This document shows, piece by piece, positions 62,987 to 64,000 of a stretch of 64,000 bases of DNA. Every line of letters begins with the position of its first letter. The stretch's first letter is position 1. Made by a program: the position numbers and the translations under genes. Below the pieces are notes generated by a model, which was given only the letters and a program-made list of their open reading frames with translations, was not told the DNA's origin and searched no databases. This DNA is from Candidatus Enterococcus moelleringii (GTDB lineage: Bacteria > Bacillota > Bacilli > Lactobacillales > Enterococcaceae): positions 1 through 64,000 of the forward strand of contig NZ_JAFREM010000048.1 of assembly GCF_017377575.1 (NCBI RefSeq), written 5' to 3'.

Positions 62987-63269
62987 TTGGATTCCCCCAT
63001 TAATTTTTACAAACCCGATCAGAAGGTTCAATTAAGAACCCTTGCTTATGGGTAACGGAAACTATTTAAGTCCTATATTAGCACAAAATCAACCTACTTC
63101 ATAAAAAACTATTGAAGAATTATCTTCCAAGCAGTCCTAGCCAATCACTGACAGTATCTGGTAGAATAGGAAAGAACTTCGCGCTTTCTTGCGGTTTTGC
63201 AAACATTATAAAGTAAGCGCTTAACAAAGCAAGGAGTATCTATCTTAAACAAAATTGGAGGGGATTTAT

Positions 63270-63668
63270 TTGGAACAAACATTAGTGATTATTAAACCAG
63301 ACGGTGTTCGCCGCAAGCTGGTAGGTCGGATTATCCAGCGGTTTGAGGAGAAAAATTTAACGATTAAAGAAATGTATCAAGGGGTTATGACCGATAAAAT
63401 TGCCCAAGAACACTACGCTCATTTGAAGGAAAAGCCGTTTTTTCCAAATTTGGTTGCTTATATGACCTCTGGGCCAGTCGTGTTTCTTCTATTAGAAGGA
63501 GCAGACGCCATCCCGTTGGTTCGCCAGATGCTAGGTGCCACCAATGTTTTGCAGGCAGTACCGGGAACCATCCGGGGTGACTTCGCCTGCAGCACGACAG
63601 AAAATCTGGTGCATGCCTCTGATAGTCCTGAAAATGCTGCGATCGAGATTCAGCGGTTTTTTGGGTAA
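63270..63668 (+). CDS. ndk: nucleoside diphosphate kinase
   Basis: The 132-residue protein has the Ndk markers EQTLVIIKPDGVRR, ending with the catalytic His in NLVHASDSPENAAIEI. It transfers phosphate between nucleoside tri- and diphosphates. Usual length is 130-150; this is a short form that ends in RFFG. The start is TTG 63270, six bases after GGAGGGG; the upstream TTG 63255 overlaps that site. A TAAGCGCTTA palindrome lies at about 63212-63225. Confidence 0.9.
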   Translation: MEQTLVIIKPDGVRRKLVGRIIQRFEEKNLTIKEMYQGVMTDKIAQEHYAHLKEKPFFPNLVAYMTSGPVVFLLLEGADAIPLVRQMLGATNVLQAVPGTIRGDFACSTTENLVHASDSPENAAIEIQRFFG

Positions 63669-63697
63669 TTTCTCGCTCTTGACTCACTTGTTAAACA

Positions 63698-63751
63698 AAT
63701 TAAGCCGGCAACCGGGAGTGCTCCACTCTCAGTTGTCAGCTTAATTTTTTA
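63698..63751. terminator. terminator after ndk
   Basis: ATTAAGC outer bases pair with GCTTAAT, with a partly matched inner stem to GAGTG/CACTC. TTTTTT follows on the plus strand. It also lies between ndk and the convergent partial gene. Confidence 0.75.
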
Positions 63752-63796
63752 GAAGTAATTTTTCACTTCAAAGTCTCACCTGGAATCACCTGCAGC

Positions 63797-64000
63797 CTAT
63801 TTTTGACGGAGCACTGCTTTGACCGCTGACGAAGCCCGAATCATCCCGTGAACCTTCACGCTTTCGATGGTTTGATTTGCTAATTCCGCGGTAACATCCT
63901 TCGAGACAATCAATATTCCCAGCATGCTGATTTTTGCTTTGCGGTTTCTAGCCTTCAGTTTTTCCAAATCCTTGCGTGTCAGTGTGACTAACCCCGAGTA
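63797..64000 (-). CDS. C-terminal part of an unrecognised protein (5' end outside window)
   Basis: The last 67 residues run from the window edge to TAG. Visible: GLVTLTRKDLEKLKARNRK, then SMLGILIVSKDVTAELANQ and VKVHGMIRASSAVKAVLRQK. There is no membrane helix or catalytic motif. The alternating strand-like pattern suggests a beta-rich or polymer-forming fold. I do not recognise the family. Confidence 0.55.
   Translation of the reverse strand, partial: YSGLVTLTRKDLEKLKARNRKAKISMLGILIVSKDVTAELANQTIESVKVHGMIRASSAVKAVLRQK

Noticed and set aside
63212-63225. TAAGCGCTTA palindrome before ndk as a cre
   Set aside because: It fails at two or more defined positions of the cre consensus; only noted as a palindrome.

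Overview
The window looks like chromosome from a low-to-moderate GC member of the Lactobacillales, most probably an Enterococcus. The evidence is strong AGGAGG-type ribosome sites, frequent TTG/GTG starts, PTS/CcpA-style regulation (crr-like EIIA, perfect cre sites, a bglG-bglP-bglA locus with RAT sites), an RbsU-type ribose locus, a methionine T-box, and a Bce-type peptide-sensing module. Genus is inferred from gene content, not from a marker gene. No rRNA, tRNA or CRISPR array was seen.

Layout. 1-900: a Lys-rich protein tail, then a decayed phzF homologue joined to an IS91-type transposase fragment. 1000-5200: an SDR oxidoreductase, a cold-shock protein, small unknowns, and an alpha/beta hydrolase - LytTR - DUF3021 cassette with candidate direct repeats upstream. 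5200-6430: an AbrB/MazE-like plus XRE pair under a nested dyad. 6500-12500: orphan EIIA-Glc, a DUF2268 metalloprotease, a three-domain Rid protein behind a cre-overlapped promoter, and a YjeM-type permease. 12500-17100: BceRS/BceAB-like system. 17124-18000: a nucleoside-deoxyribosyltransferase-like protein and a 71-aa Sm/Hfq-like protein. 18159-21224: a pucR-type regulator split by a tnpB-only IS605-type element. 21278-25500: an ABC-2 exporter and CstA.

25695-31558 holds a TetR-controlled operon whose enzymes form an oxidation route with ATP gain: alcohol dehydrogenase, acylating aldehyde dehydrogenase, phosphotransbutyrylase and butyrate kinase, plus a small membrane protein. It has a clear promoter with a perfect cre across the -35 and a perfect 22-bp palindrome just downstream. 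31800-36200: AraC/GyrI regulator, aminotransferase, and an amino-acid ABC importer. 36300-38210: three tandem secreted proteins built of YNPN/GEHLYT repeats (DUF5648-like). 38400-49300: polyol-dehydrogenase-like protein, a 41-aa membrane peptide, APC permease, DUF1361, DUF1349, a GT-C-like membrane protein, two GNATs, msrA, orphan metQ under a Met T-box, a lipoprotein and AlkC.

49311-52711: ribose locus rbsR-rbsK-rbsD-rbsU. 52835-57052: beta-glucoside operon. 57291-64000: MFS exporter, a 111-nt inverted repeat that shares a 19-mer with the ribose locus, a class-I amidotransferase, a membrane-anchored MutS-like ATPase, an XRE membrane regulator, a SorC-type regulator, ndk, and a partial gene.

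The candidates most worth follow-up are the Sm/Hfq-like protein (Hfq is generally absent from Lactobacillales), the alcohol-to-acid operon, the triple Rid fusion, the LytTR/DUF3021 cassette, and the three secreted repeat proteins.
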